Below, piece by piece: positions 33,364 through 42,344 of a stretch of 45,200 nt of DNA. Both the position numbers and the translations under genes were made by a program. Under the pieces are notes generated by a model. That model was not told where the DNA came from and did not search any database. It saw nothing but the letters and a program-made list of their open reading frames with translations. Within the stretch, counting starts at the first letter, position 1. Every line of letters begins with the position of its first letter. The stretch is from contig CAJURU010000001.1 in the NCBI GenBank assembly GCA_910588845.1, positions 1 to 45,200 on the forward strand, read 5' to 3'. Source of the DNA: an uncultured Lachnospiraceae bacterium (GTDB lineage: Bacteria; Bacillota; Clostridia; Lachnospirales; Lachnospiraceae).

Positions 33364-34359
33364 ATGTCGACAGATATTGGAATCGATTTGGGAACTGCAA
33401 GCATCCTCGTATATATAAAAGGTAAAGGCGTTGTCTTAAAGGAGCCTTCCGTGGTGGCCTTTGACAGAGATACGAATAAGATTAAGGCCATCGGTGAAGA
33501 GGCAAGACTGATGCTGGGAAGGACACCTGGAAATATTGTTGCGGTAAGACCTTTGCGCCAGGGGGTTATTTCTGACTACACAGTGACCGAAAAAATGTTA
33601 AGGTACTTTATTCAGAAAGCTCTCGGCAAGAAAAGTTTCCGCAAGCCCCGAATTAGCGTGTGTGTGCCCAGCGGCGTTACTGAAGTAGAGAAGAAGGCCG
33701 TTGAGGACGCCACTTATCAGGCGGGAGCCCGTGAGGTTTCGATTATAGAAGAGCCTATTGCGGCGGCAATCGGAGCGGGTGTGGACATTGCGAAGCCCTG
33801 TGGCAACATGATAGTGGATATCGGCGGTGGAACAGCGGATATTGCAGTGATCTCCCTGGGCGGAACAGTGGTAAGTACTTCCATTAAGATTGCAGGGGAT
33901 GATTTTGATGAGGCAATCGTCCGATATATGAGAAAGAAGCATAATCTTCTGATTGGTGAGAGAACCGCAGAGGATATTAAGATTAAGATTGGCACATGCT
34001 TCCCTCTGGCACAGAATGACACAATGGATGTGCGGGGACGTAATCTGGTAACCGGGCTTCCCAAGACGGTATCCGTATCTTCTGAGGAGACGGAGGAGGC
34101 ATTGCGCGAGGCGACGCTTCAGATTGTAGAAGCTGTCCACAGTGTTTTGGAGAAAACGCCGCCGGAACTTGCAGCGGACGTTGCAGACCGTGGGATTATC
34201 CTCACAGGCGGGGGCGCGCTGCTTCGCGGCCTGGAAGAATTGATTGAGGACAGGACCGGTATTAACACCATGACGGCCGAAGAGCCCATGACTTGTGTAG
34301 CGATTGGCACAGGCAGGTATGTAGAGTCCCTGTCTGGGACGGTCAGGAAAGAGGAATAA
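33364..34359 (+). CDS. mbl: MreB/Mbl-family actin-like cell-shape protein
   Basis: The 331-residue actin homologue organises lateral wall synthesis. Actin-fold motifs: phosphate 1 IGIDLGTASILVYIKGKGVV, phosphate 2 NMIVDIGGGTADIAVISLGG, the connecting EEPIAAAIGAGVDI, and adenosine motif GIILTGGGALLRGLEELI. Length is normal. Its position directly before flhO and flhP reproduces the Bacillus mbl-flhO-flhP order, so mbl is the likely paralogue. The ATG follows AAAGGGGAC. Confidence 0.9.
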   Translation: MSTDIGIDLGTASILVYIKGKGVVLKEPSVVAFDRDTNKIKAIGEEARLMLGRTPGNIVAVRPLRQGVISDYTVTEKMLRYFIQKALGKKSFRKPRISVCVPSGVTEVEKKAVEDATYQAGAREVSIIEEPIAAAIGAGVDIAKPCGNMIVDIGGGTADIAVISLGGTVVSTSIKIAGDDFDEAIVRYMRKKHNLLIGERTAEDIKIKIGTCFPLAQNDTMDVRGRNLVTGLPKTVSVSSEETEEALREATLQIVEAVHSVLEKTPPELAADVADRGIILTGGGALLRGLEELIEDRTGINTMTAEEPMTCVAIGTGRYVESLSGTVRKEE

Positions 34360-34395
34360 AGTAACAGACAATCAGCAGAAAAAGGAGCAGAGATT

Positions 34396-35193
34396 ATGGT
34401 AAAAGGATTATATACCGCTTATACCGGTATGATTAATCAGCAGAACCGCATGGACGTACTCACCAACAATCTTGCCAACTCAGCCACCAACGGCTTTAAG
34501 AAGGAAGGGGCGACTGCCCAGTCCTTCGATGAAATGCTGGCGATTAAGATTAAGGACAGTTCAGCGTACAACCTGCCGAGGGGGATAGGGGATGTTTCCC
34601 TAGGCGTTAAGATTGGGGAATGCTACACGGATTATGACCAGGGTTCTTTCCGCGTGACCGATAATATTTACGATATGGCGATTGACGGAGACGGCTTTTT
34701 CGCGATCTCCTATACGAATAAAGCTGGGGAGACGTCCGTAAAATATACCAGGGACGGCGCCTTTACGGTAACCAGAGAGGGATATTTGGTGACGAAAGAC
34801 GGCGACTATGTGTTGAATCAGGCGGCAGCTCAGGCGGGCAATCCAGGGCAGGCCGGTTACATAAGAATTGATCCAAACGCACAACTTGTCGTGGATGAGA
34901 ATGGCAATATGTACCAGAACGACGCGTTGGTGGGACAGATTGGCGTTGTAGATTTTGCAGATTACAATTTCCTTGCCAAGTATGGCGAGAATATGTATGA
35001 CCTTGTGGAAGGCGGGCAGGCGCAGGCTTCCACTGCAAGGATAGAACAGGGAACGTTGGAGATGTCCAATGTGAACGTAGTTTCTGAGATGGTGGAGATG
35101 ATTAACATTTCCCGTGCATATGAGAGTAACCAGAAAATAATTCAGACGATAGACAGTACGCTTGAGAAAGCCGTAGCAATGGGCAAGGCATAG
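34396..35193 (+). CDS. flhO: flagellar basal-body rod protein FlhO/FlgF type
   Basis: The 265-residue protein of the rod/hook family begins MVKGLYTAYTGMINQQNRMD, followed by the family motif VLTNNLANSATNGFKKEGAT. It has the central DMAIDGDGFFAISY and ends with the helical NVVSEMVEMINISRAYESNQ motif. No cleavable signal is expected because it uses the flagellar type III export system. It forms part of the distal rod outside the membrane. A 17-base gap to flhP indicates one operon. Confidence 0.9.
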   Translation: MVKGLYTAYTGMINQQNRMDVLTNNLANSATNGFKKEGATAQSFDEMLAIKIKDSSAYNLPRGIGDVSLGVKIGECYTDYDQGSFRVTDNIYDMAIDGDGFFAISYTNKAGETSVKYTRDGAFTVTREGYLVTKDGDYVLNQAAAQAGNPGQAGYIRIDPNAQLVVDENGNMYQNDALVGQIGVVDFADYNFLAKYGENMYDLVEGGQAQASTARIEQGTLEMSNVNVVSEMVEMINISRAYESNQKIIQTIDSTLEKAVAMGKA

Positions 35194-35210
35194 AAAGGAG
35201 TTGTTTTAAC

Positions 35211-36029
35211 ATGATGAGATCTTTATGGTCGGCGGCATCCGGCATGATTTCACAGCAGACAGCGGTAGATACGATTGCAAATAATCTGGCAAATGTCAAC
35301 ACCACTGGCTACAAGACAGAGAAGGCAGAGTTTAAGTCCCTGCTGTACCAAACGTTACAGACGAGGACGACCACTGCCAATGGAGAACAGAAGCCGATTT
35401 CCGCGCAGGTAGGTTTGGGAACCAGGGTGGCGTCCATTACTTCTAATTTTGTACAGGGTGCGCATCTTGACAGTGAGAGCTATACAGCGATGGCGATTGA
35501 TGGAGACGGTTTCTTTGCAGTGCGTGGCGCTGACGGCAATACATACTATACGAGAGATGGTGATTTTAAACTGAGCGTTGGCAATAATGGCAATCTTACG
35601 CTGGTGACGGCGAGCGGCTATCCGGTGCTTGATACGAATGGCAATCCCATTGAGATTCCTGCCGGAGTGAATGCCAGCAAGATGGTCGTTGACCAGGACG
35701 GGGCATTTGGCTATAAGGACGCCCAGAATAATTATGTTGCATTGAACCAGACAATTGGCCTGTTCCAGTTCAACAATCCGGCAGGGCTTGACAAAGTATC
35801 TAACAACCTGCTTGGCGTTACTGACGCCTCGGGGCAGCCGTTGAACGAGGCGACCACCCAGGGACTGGTTCTGAGTTCTGTCCGCCAGGGATATCTGGAG
35901 GGCTCCAATGTACAGGTGGCAGACGAGATGGTAAACCTGATTGTGGCACAGAGGGCTTATGAGATGAATTCCAAGGCAATCCAGACTTCGGATGATATGC
36001 TGGGCCAGGCGAATCAGCTCAAGCGGTAA
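35211..36029 (+). CDS. flhP: flagellar basal-body rod protein FlhP/FlgG type
   Basis: The 272-residue paralogue of the preceding gene product begins MMRSLWSAASGMISQQTAVD, then TIANNLANVNTTGYKTEKAE, MAIDGDGFFAVRGADGNTYY with TRDGDFKLS, and the C-terminal VADEMVNLIVAQRAYEMNSK with IQTSDDMLG. The C-terminal motif is the classic FlgG signature for the distal rod. It starts after AAAGGAG and is followed by the rod-binding protein gene 23 bases on. Confidence 0.92.
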   Translation: MMRSLWSAASGMISQQTAVDTIANNLANVNTTGYKTEKAEFKSLLYQTLQTRTTTANGEQKPISAQVGLGTRVASITSNFVQGAHLDSESYTAMAIDGDGFFAVRGADGNTYYTRDGDFKLSVGNNGNLTLVTASGYPVLDTNGNPIEIPAGVNASKMVVDQDGAFGYKDAQNNYVALNQTIGLFQFNNPAGLDKVSNNLLGVTDASGQPLNEATTQGLVLSSVRQGYLEGSNVQVADEMVNLIVAQRAYEMNSKAIQTSDDMLGQANQLKR

Positions 36030-36052
36030 TTGACAGAAAGAAGGGTTAGAAT

Positions 36053-36403
36053 ATGAGTCTTACAATGGAGGGGTTGGGAGCTTTATATGATACCAACACG
36101 AAAAGCAGCGCGACAACCAATCAGCTGGAGGATACCCTGAAATCTGATTTATCCAAGGCTACAGAAGATGAGCTGATGGATGTCTGTAAGGATTTTGAGG
36201 CATATTTTACAGAACAGATGTTTAAGGCAATGCAGAAGATGATTCCCGAATCGGAGGAGGTTTCTGCTTCTACCAGACAGTTGCAGGATTATTACAAGGA
36301 GCAAATGGTCCAGAGTTTTGCCGAGCAGTCCGCACAGGGCGAAGGGCTTGGACTTGCGCAGATGCTCTATGAGCAGATGAAGCGCAACTATGGATTAGAA
36401 TAG
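36053..36403 (+). CDS. flgJ: FlgJ-like flagellar rod-binding protein
   Basis: The 116-residue product corresponds to the N-terminal rod-binding domain of FlgJ only. CKDFEAYFTEQMFKAMQKMI and YKEQMVQSFAEQSAQGEGLG are typical of rod-binding proteins in Firmicutes, which lack the C-terminal muramidase half. It probably caps rod assembly, with wall cutting supplied by another enzyme. The stop lies four bases before the GTG of recD2. Confidence 0.8.
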   Translation: MSLTMEGLGALYDTNTKSSATTNQLEDTLKSDLSKATEDELMDVCKDFEAYFTEQMFKAMQKMIPESEEVSASTRQLQDYYKEQMVQSFAEQSAQGEGLGLAQMLYEQMKRNYGLE

Positions 36404-36407
36404 AGAT

Positions 36408-38615
36408 GTGGAGACATTAAGTGGATATGTAGAGCATATCGTATTTCAGAATAGTGAAAACGGCTACACCGTATTAAATTTTGTGAGCGGGGATGAAGAG
36501 ATTACCTGTGTGGGTATTTTCCATGGCGTTAGTGAAGGAGAGACCTTAGAGCTGACGGGGGAATACACCACGCACCCTTCTTACGGCAGGCAGTTTAAAA
36601 TGCAGTCCTTTGGGGTCAAATCCCCGGAGGACATTTTGTCGATTGAGCGGTATCTCGGTTCCGGTGCTATCAAAGGGATTGGTGTAGCCTTGGCTTCGCG
36701 GATAGTCCGCAGGTTCAAGGAAGACACCTTCCGCATTATGGAGGAGGAGCCGGAGCGGCTTGCTGAGGTTAAGGGCATCAGCGAGCGCAAAGCTATGGAG
36801 ATTGCCGGCCAGGTGGAAGAGAAACGCGAGCTGCGTCAGGCGATGCTGTTCCTGCAGCAGTATGGTATTTCCCAGACACTCTCCGTGAAAATATATCAGA
36901 CGTACGGACAGGAACTTTATACAATATTAAAAGAGAACCCATACCGCCTGGCAGACGATATCCAGGGTGTGGGTTTTCGTATTGCAGACGAGATTGCTTC
37001 CAGAATTGGAATTCACACAGACTCAGATTTTCGCATCCGCAGCGGTATTCTCTATACGTTGCAGCAGGCAGCGGCGGAGGGGCATACCTGTCTGCCGCAG
37101 GAGACCTTGTCGCTGAGGGCGCAAGAATTGTTGGGGCTTGACGCGCAGTACATAGAGAAACATTATATGGATCTTGCCATTGACCGGAAAGTGATGATGA
37201 AAGAGATGGAGGGAGTACGCTGCCTCTATGCGTCAAATTTTTACTATATGGAGATGAACACAGCGTCCATGTTGAGAGAGCTCGACATTTCTTACGATAT
37301 ACCGGAAATTGAGATAGAAACGCGCATCCGCGCTATTGAGAAGAGTACCGGCATGGATTTGGACGGGTTGCAGGCGGAGGCGGTCAAGGAGTCTGTCCGT
37401 AACGGTCTGGTGGTGATTACCGGAGGACCGGGAACGGGAAAGACCACCACGATTAACACGATTATCCGTTATTTTGAGATGGAAGGCATGGATATCTTTC
37501 TTGCGGCTCCGACGGGGCGCGCCGCAAAACGTATGAGTGAGACGACAGGGTTTGAGGCGCGTACTATCCACAGAATGTTGGAGTTGAACGGCGGCATGGA
37601 AGGGAATGAAGGGTTTGAACGCAATGAGCAGAATCCGTTGGAAACGGATGTCATTATTGTAGATGAGATGTCCATGGTGGACATTTCCCTCATGTATGCC
37701 CTTTTGAAAGCGGTGGCGGCTGGGACAAGGCTGATCTTGGTGGGAGACGTCAATCAGCTTCCGAGCGTGGGGCCGGGAAGCGTGCTTCGTGATATCATTG
37801 AATCTGAACGATTCCATGTCGTGCGCCTGAGCAAGATTTTCCGGCAGGCGGCGCAGAGTGATATTGTTGTAAACGCCCATAAGATTAACCGCGGGGAAGA
37901 AGTGGCGCTGGACAATAAGAGCATGGATTTCTTTTTCCTCAAACGGTTTGACGTCAATGTGATTATCAGCGTGGTGATTCAATTGATTCAGCAGAAACTG
38001 CCGAAATTCGTGGAGGCGGAGCCTTTTGACATCCAGGTGCTGACCCCTATGCGAAAAGGGCTTCTGGGGGTGGAAAGGCTGAATCATATCTTGCAGCAGT
38101 ACCTGAATCCCCAAGACGGCGGCAAGAAAGAGCGCGAGCATGGCGATATGGTATTCCGCGAGGGGGACAAAGTCATGCAGATTAAGAACAACTACCAGCT
38201 GGAATGGGAAATTCGCAGCAAATATGGCCTGGCAATTGATAAGGGTATGGGGGTGTTCAACGGCGACATGGGTAAAATCTGCAGCATTGATGATTACCAG
38301 GAGATTGTGACCGTAGAATTCGAGGAAGGCAGGCTTGTAGATTATCCATTTAAACAGTTGGAGGAGTTGGAGCTGGCCTACGCCATTACTATTCATAAGT
38401 CTCAGGGAAGCGAATACCCGGCGGTAGTGATTCCCTTGCTGACAGGCCCAAGTATGCTGATGAACCGCAACCTTCTGTATACTGCGGTAACTCGTGCGAA
38501 GAGATGCGTGACGCTGGTGGGCAATGATAGGACATTTCAGGAGATGATTGGCAATATCAGTGAACGGAAGCGTTACACAGGGCTTAAAAACCGCTTGATG
38601 GAAGAATTCGATTAA
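36408..38615 (+). CDS. recD2: RecD2-type SF1B DNA helicase
   Basis: The 735-residue, ATP-dependent 5'-3' helicase acts in repair without RecBC. Layout: N-terminal OB-like region (GYVEHIVFQNSENGYTVLNF), helix-hairpin-helix region (GSGAIKGIGVALASRIV, IQGVGFRIADEIA), Walker A GGPGTGKTTT (near 340), DEMSMVD (near 418), LVGDVNQLPSVGPGSVL, and C-terminal ITIHKSQGSEYPAVV with YTAVTRAKRCVTLVGN. The start is GTG 36408, only four bases after the flgJ stop and with no strong ribosome binding site, so translation is probably coupled to the flagellar operon. Confidence 0.92.
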   Translation: METLSGYVEHIVFQNSENGYTVLNFVSGDEEITCVGIFHGVSEGETLELTGEYTTHPSYGRQFKMQSFGVKSPEDILSIERYLGSGAIKGIGVALASRIVRRFKEDTFRIMEEEPERLAEVKGISERKAMEIAGQVEEKRELRQAMLFLQQYGISQTLSVKIYQTYGQELYTILKENPYRLADDIQGVGFRIADEIASRIGIHTDSDFRIRSGILYTLQQAAAEGHTCLPQETLSLRAQELLGLDAQYIEKHYMDLAIDRKVMMKEMEGVRCLYASNFYYMEMNTASMLRELDISYDIPEIEIETRIRAIEKSTGMDLDGLQAEAVKESVRNGLVVITGGPGTGKTTTINTIIRYFEMEGMDIFLAAPTGRAAKRMSETTGFEARTIHRMLELNGGMEGNEGFERNEQNPLETDVIIVDEMSMVDISLMYALLKAVAAGTRLILVGDVNQLPSVGPGSVLRDIIESERFHVVRLSKIFRQAAQSDIVVNAHKINRGEEVALDNKSMDFFFLKRFDVNVIISVVIQLIQQKLPKFVEAEPFDIQVLTPMRKGLLGVERLNHILQQYLNPQDGGKKEREHGDMVFREGDKVMQIKNNYQLEWEIRSKYGLAIDKGMGVFNGDMGKICSIDDYQEIVTVEFEEGRLVDYPFKQLEELELAYAITIHKSQGSEYPAVVIPLLTGPSMLMNRNLLYTAVTRAKRCVTLVGNDRTFQEMIGNISERKRYTGLKNRLMEEFD

Positions 38616-38759
38616 CTGTTGCCTGAATATATATGCCCATTATGGAAATATGCAGCAGTTCTTTAGGCATTTAAGGAAATCTTTAGAAAATTTTGGTGGA
38701 AACGCGGTCGTGTGTATGATAAAATATAGGCTGCCAGAGAGATATTTTCAGAAAATTAT

Positions 38760-39497
38760 ATGAAGATTTACTGTAAACATTTGATACGTTTGCTGTTTCC
38801 GCCGAGATGCCCATTCTGTGACGGCATATTGCTTTCTTCCATATTTTTGCCGCCGAAGCTGGTCTGCGATGATTGCAGAGGAAAACTGGAGTATGTCGGG
38901 GAGCCCGCTTGTAAGAAATGCGGCAAACCCCTGGAGGACGAGCGCAGGGAATATTGTTTTGACTGCGCGCGTCATGCGTTTGATTTTGCACAGGGTAAAG
39001 CGCTTTGGGTCTACCGAGGGGCGGTCAAGGAGTCGATTTACCGCTTTAAATACCATAGCAGACAGGAATACGCGCAGTTTTACGGCAGAGAACTGGTGCG
39101 CGTATATGGGCAATGGATAAAAAAGCGAAAGATTGATGCGCTTATCCCCATACCGTTGTCGAAGAGGCGGCTGCGCCGGCGCGGGTTTAATCAGGCGGAA
39201 TGTATAGCCAGGGAGGTTGGCAGGCAGCTGGGGATTCCTGTATATACAAATATCCTGTTCCGTGTGCGGGATACGAAGGCGCAGAAAGAACTAAATGACG
39301 AAGAACGCAAAAATAATTTGAAAAAGGCTTTTAAAACTACGTCAAATAAGGTACAATTAGAACATATATTACTTATTGATGATATATATACAACAGGAAG
39401 TACGATGAATGAAGCGGCAGGAGAGTTGAAGCGGTCAGGCGCAGGAGAAATCTACTGTCTGAGCGTCAGCATCGGAAGAGGCTACCAGGAGGAATGA
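38760..39497 (+). CDS. comFC: ComF-family phosphoribosyltransferase-like protein
   Basis: The 245-residue product has an N-terminal four-Cys zinc module (CPFCDG, CDDCRG, CKKCGK, CFDCAR) and a PRTase fold with IPIPLSKRRLRRRGFNQAEC and HILLIDDIYTTGSTMNEAAG, the PRPP-binding loop. ComFC family members take part in natural transformation. The neighbouring yvyF gene mirrors the Bacillus comF locus, but comFA is not adjacent here. The ribosome binding site is weak. A promoter-like TATGAT lies near 38716. Confidence 0.9.
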   Translation: MKIYCKHLIRLLFPPRCPFCDGILLSSIFLPPKLVCDDCRGKLEYVGEPACKKCGKPLEDERREYCFDCARHAFDFAQGKALWVYRGAVKESIYRFKYHSRQEYAQFYGRELVRVYGQWIKKRKIDALIPIPLSKRRLRRRGFNQAECIAREVGRQLGIPVYTNILFRVRDTKAQKELNDEERKNNLKKAFKTTSNKVQLEHILLIDDIYTTGSTMNEAAGELKRSGAGEIYCLSVSIGRGYQEE

Positions 39498-39501
39498 GGC
39501 T

Positions 39502-39912
39502 ATGGAAGTTAGAAATTGCAAAGGCTGTGGAAGACTTTTCAATTATATGCAGGGGCCGCCATTGTGTCCCGCATGTATAGGGGATCTTGAAGACAAATTC
39601 CAGCAGGTTAAGGCATTCCTGCGGGAGAATCCCAAGGCGCCCATGAGTGTGGTTTCTGAGGAAAATGATGTTTCCACGAAGCAGATTCGTCAGTGGGTGA
39701 GGGAGGAGCGTCTCTCTTTTACAGAAGAATCCCAGATTACGTTGGAGTGTGAGAATTGTGGCGCTAAAATTCTCACAGGAAGATTTTGCAGCAAATGTAA
39801 AAATGGGCTAATCAGCGATTTGAGTGGGGCAGTGAAGCGGCCGACTGCGACATTAGTACAGGAACCCAAAAAGGGTTCAGAAAAGGACCGCATGAGATTT
39901 TTGGAGAAATAA
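39502..39912 (+). CDS. yvyF: YvyF/TIGR03826-family flagellar-operon regulator
   Basis: The 136-residue protein has two zinc-ribbon-like cysteine pairs at each end (CKGCGRLFNYMQGPPLCPAC, and CENCGAKILTGRFCSKCKNG) around a small HTH (VVSEENDVSTKQIRQWVREE). This is the YvyF family found next to comFC or flgM in motile Firmicutes. A regulatory role in flagellar gene expression is proposed for the family but not established. It starts four bases after comFC, with the ribosome binding site inside comFC. Confidence 0.85.
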   Translation: MEVRNCKGCGRLFNYMQGPPLCPACIGDLEDKFQQVKAFLRENPKAPMSVVSEENDVSTKQIRQWVREERLSFTEESQITLECENCGAKILTGRFCSKCKNGLISDLSGAVKRPTATLVQEPKKGSEKDRMRFLEK

Positions 39913-40011
39913 GAATGCTGGCAGTAGAACACCTGATAGATTGCAAGGGCCTTGGAAAATAGAAATTTTCAGGGTTTTATCTGCTGTTTGAATAATATGG
40001 GTGGTGCAGAC

Positions 40012-40425
40012 ATGTTAAATGAAGAGCGTATTCGCCTCATGACGAAGATGGCCTCCTACGAGGAGGGCGAGGGAAAGGAATATATGCCCATAAAACAGTA
40101 TTACCGCAAAGATTATGTTGGTCTTGGCATGATTAAGACGTTTATTACGTCAAGCATTGCCTTCGGCATCCTGTTTTTGTGCTGGGTACTCTATGATATG
40201 GACAATATCACATATATTTTGTCAAACAGGGATTTGACGGAGCTTGGGATGTTTGTGCTGGTAATATACATTATCTTTATTGCAGTCTATCAGGTGATTG
40301 CCCTTGGCGTTTATAATTGGCGTTATTCGAGGGCGACCGCCAGTATTAAGGGGTATCATTCTGTAATGAAGAAGGTAGAGAAACTTCAAGAGAGGGAGGA
40401 AAGGTCGCTGCCTTTGGAGGATTGA
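40012..40425 (+). CDS. two-helix membrane protein of unknown function upstream of cdaA
   Basis: The 137-residue product (from ATG 40012) has a charged N-terminus (LNEERIRLMTKMASYEEGEG), two transmembrane segments (about 39-61 and 73-97) and a basic, coiled-coil-like C-terminus (HSVMKKVEKLQEREERSLPL). I recognise no named domain. An in-frame ATG at 39952 would add 20 residues; neither start has a strong site. Its stop lies two bases before the next start, and the pair precedes cdaA-cdaR-glmM. Confidence 0.65.
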   Translation: MLNEERIRLMTKMASYEEGEGKEYMPIKQYYRKDYVGLGMIKTFITSSIAFGILFLCWVLYDMDNITYILSNRDLTELGMFVLVIYIIFIAVYQVIALGVYNWRYSRATASIKGYHSVMKKVEKLQEREERSLPLED

Positions 40426-40427
40426 AC

Positions 40428-41417
40428 ATGACGGGTTTGTTGGAGATAAGAGAAAAGCTGCGGAATTTTTATGGGAGGTACGAAGTCTATGTCACAGCGG
40501 GGGTGAAGTTCCTGCTGGGCGTGGTTACGTTTTTCCTGATTAATATCCAACTGGGCTACAGGGAGCAGTTGAATCAGCCGGCGGTGGCGCTGCTGCTGGC
40601 GTTGGCTTGTTCGTTCCTGCCTATCAATATTATGGTTGTGGCAGCTTGCGCCCTGATTTTACTACATTTATCTGCATTGTCGCTGGAAGTTTGTGCAATC
40701 GGATTGTGTTTGATGATACTGTTATTTTTTCTGTATGGGAGATTCGCGCCGAAGCATGGATATGCGGCAATCCTTACGCCTGTCTTATGCTTTTTCAGGA
40801 TTCCGCAGGTAATGCCGGTTTCTGAGGGACTGCTTCACGGGCCCTCAGCATATTTGTCCGTGGTCAGCGGGGCGATGGTGTACTTCTATGTGGAAGGCGT
40901 GAAAACCAACATTGTCAACTTTACCTCTGTGGAGGAAGGGGAGGGCACCGCTAAGTTTACGGCGGCGTTAAAGATGCTGGTTGGAAATAAAGAGATGTAT
41001 CTTTTCATCGCAACATTTCTTGTAACGTCCCTGGTGGTATATGCCATACGGAGGCAGTCTGTAAATTTTGCATGGAGGATAGGCCTGGTAGTGGGTAATC
41101 TTGTGCAGATGGTAATTCTTTTATCAGGATATGTTTTGCTGGGGATGCCGGAAAGGATCTTATGGGTGCTTGTTGGTACGGCAATTTCCGTGGCGGTCTG
41201 CCTGATTCTCGAATTCTTTTTCTATAATCTGGATTATTCCAGGATTGAACGGGTACAATTTGAAGATGATGAATACTATTATTTTGTGAAGGCGGTTCCC
41301 AAAGTTTATCTTGCCAGAAAAGATAAGAGAGTGAAGCGCATTACCCCGAAAAAGACAACGGTCAGCCGCAGGCAGCTTGAGGAAGATTTTGATATTGACA
41401 GGAATCTCCTGCACTAA
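40428..41417 (+). CDS. polytopic membrane protein of unknown function upstream of cdaA
   Basis: The 329-residue product has about eight or nine hydrophobic segments between residues 25 and 280, then a basic cytoplasmic tail (KVYLARKDKRVKRITPKKTT ending EEDFDIDRNLLH). Such a long basic, Arg/Lys-rich tail could bind a partner or RNA; this is inference. I recognise no family. The ATG at 40428 follows TTTGGAGG. It lies between the two-helix protein and cdaA (21-base gap), so it is probably in the c-di-AMP operon. Confidence 0.7.
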   Translation: MTGLLEIREKLRNFYGRYEVYVTAGVKFLLGVVTFFLINIQLGYREQLNQPAVALLLALACSFLPINIMVVAACALILLHLSALSLEVCAIGLCLMILLFFLYGRFAPKHGYAAILTPVLCFFRIPQVMPVSEGLLHGPSAYLSVVSGAMVYFYVEGVKTNIVNFTSVEEGEGTAKFTAALKMLVGNKEMYLFIATFLVTSLVVYAIRRQSVNFAWRIGLVVGNLVQMVILLSGYVLLGMPERILWVLVGTAISVAVCLILEFFFYNLDYSRIERVQFEDDEYYYFVKAVPKVYLARKDKRVKRITPKKTTVSRRQLEEDFDIDRNLLH

Positions 41418-41438
41418 TAATCAGAAAGGAATGAAATT

Positions 41439-42344
41439 ATGATACAGGAATTGTTCGCATTTATAAATTCATTTGCGTCCAAATATCTGTTCTGGATAGA
41501 AATGCCCCAGATCACCAAAACCGATATTGTGGAAATTATTATTATTTCATTTCTGCTTTATAATATTTTAGTTTGGATAAAAAAGACCAGGGCTTGGAAT
41601 CTGCTGAAAGGGATTATTGTCGTTGCGATTTTCATTTTGGTCTGCGCGATGTTCCAGATGAATACCATCTTGTGGATCGTTGGTAAGACGATCAATGTGG
41701 CTATAATTGCAATTGCAGTTGTATTTCAGCCGGAGCTGCGCCGTGCCCTGGAACAGCTGGGGCAGCGTAATTTTATCATGTCCCTGTTCTCATTTGACTC
41801 CCAGAAAGATCAGGAGCGGTTTAGTGAGAAAGTTGTGGGTGAGTTGGTGAAAGCAACTTACGAGATGGCAAAGGTCAAGACGGGGGCTTTGATTGTCATA
41901 GAACAGGACGTTGTGCTGGGCGAGTATGAGAGGACGGGAATTGCCCTGGATTCACTGGTGTCCAGCCAGCTTTTAATCAATATATTCGAGCACAATACGC
42001 CATTGCACGATGGCGCTATTATTGTCCGTGGGAACAGGGTTGTTTCCGCTACCTGTTATTTGCCGCTTTCCGACAACATGGAACTGAGCAAAGAGCTGGG
42101 AACACGCCACCGTGCCGCGGTAGGTATCAGCGAGGTGTGCGACGCACTGACAATTGTGGTATCGGAGGAGACCGGAAATGTGTCGATTGCTATCGGCGGA
42201 GAGTTGTACCGTAATGTAGACGCCGAATATTTGAAAGGCAAGCTGAATTTTATCCGCAAAGGCTCTATGGATGTGGGAAGATTCCGAATATGGAAAAGGA
42301 GGATGAAGTATGTTTCAAAAAATGATGAAGCATCTGGCGAATAA
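41439..42344 (+). CDS. cdaA: diadenylate cyclase CdaA
   Basis: The 301-residue membrane-bound enzyme makes cyclic di-AMP from two ATP. Three transmembrane helices occupy about residues 25-100, then a short coiled linker (FQPELRRALEQLGQRNFIMS) and the DAC domain. It has the DGA motif in HNTPLHDGAIIVRGNR (near 190) and the RHR motif in ELGTRHRAAVGISE (near 224). The ATG follows AGAAAGGA. Its 3' end overlaps cdaR by 35 bases, in the conserved cdaA-cdaR-glmM order. Confidence 0.97.
   Translation: MIQELFAFINSFASKYLFWIEMPQITKTDIVEIIIISFLLYNILVWIKKTRAWNLLKGIIVVAIFILVCAMFQMNTILWIVGKTINVAIIAIAVVFQPELRRALEQLGQRNFIMSLFSFDSQKDQERFSEKVVGELVKATYEMAKVKTGALIVIEQDVVLGEYERTGIALDSLVSSQLLINIFEHNTPLHDGAIIVRGNRVVSATCYLPLSDNMELSKELGTRHRAAVGISEVCDALTIVVSEETGNVSIAIGGELYRNVDAEYLKGKLNFIRKGSMDVGRFRIWKRRMKYVSKNDEASGE

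Noticed and set aside
33598..34371. 257-codon minus-strand frame opposite mbl
   Set aside because: Shadow of the conserved mbl sequence, no family resemblance and no start signal.
37233..38396. Long minus-strand open frame (387 codons) inside recD2
   Set aside because: It is antisense to a clearly coding helicase gene, has no ribosome binding site and no recognisable domain; it is a shadow of codon bias.
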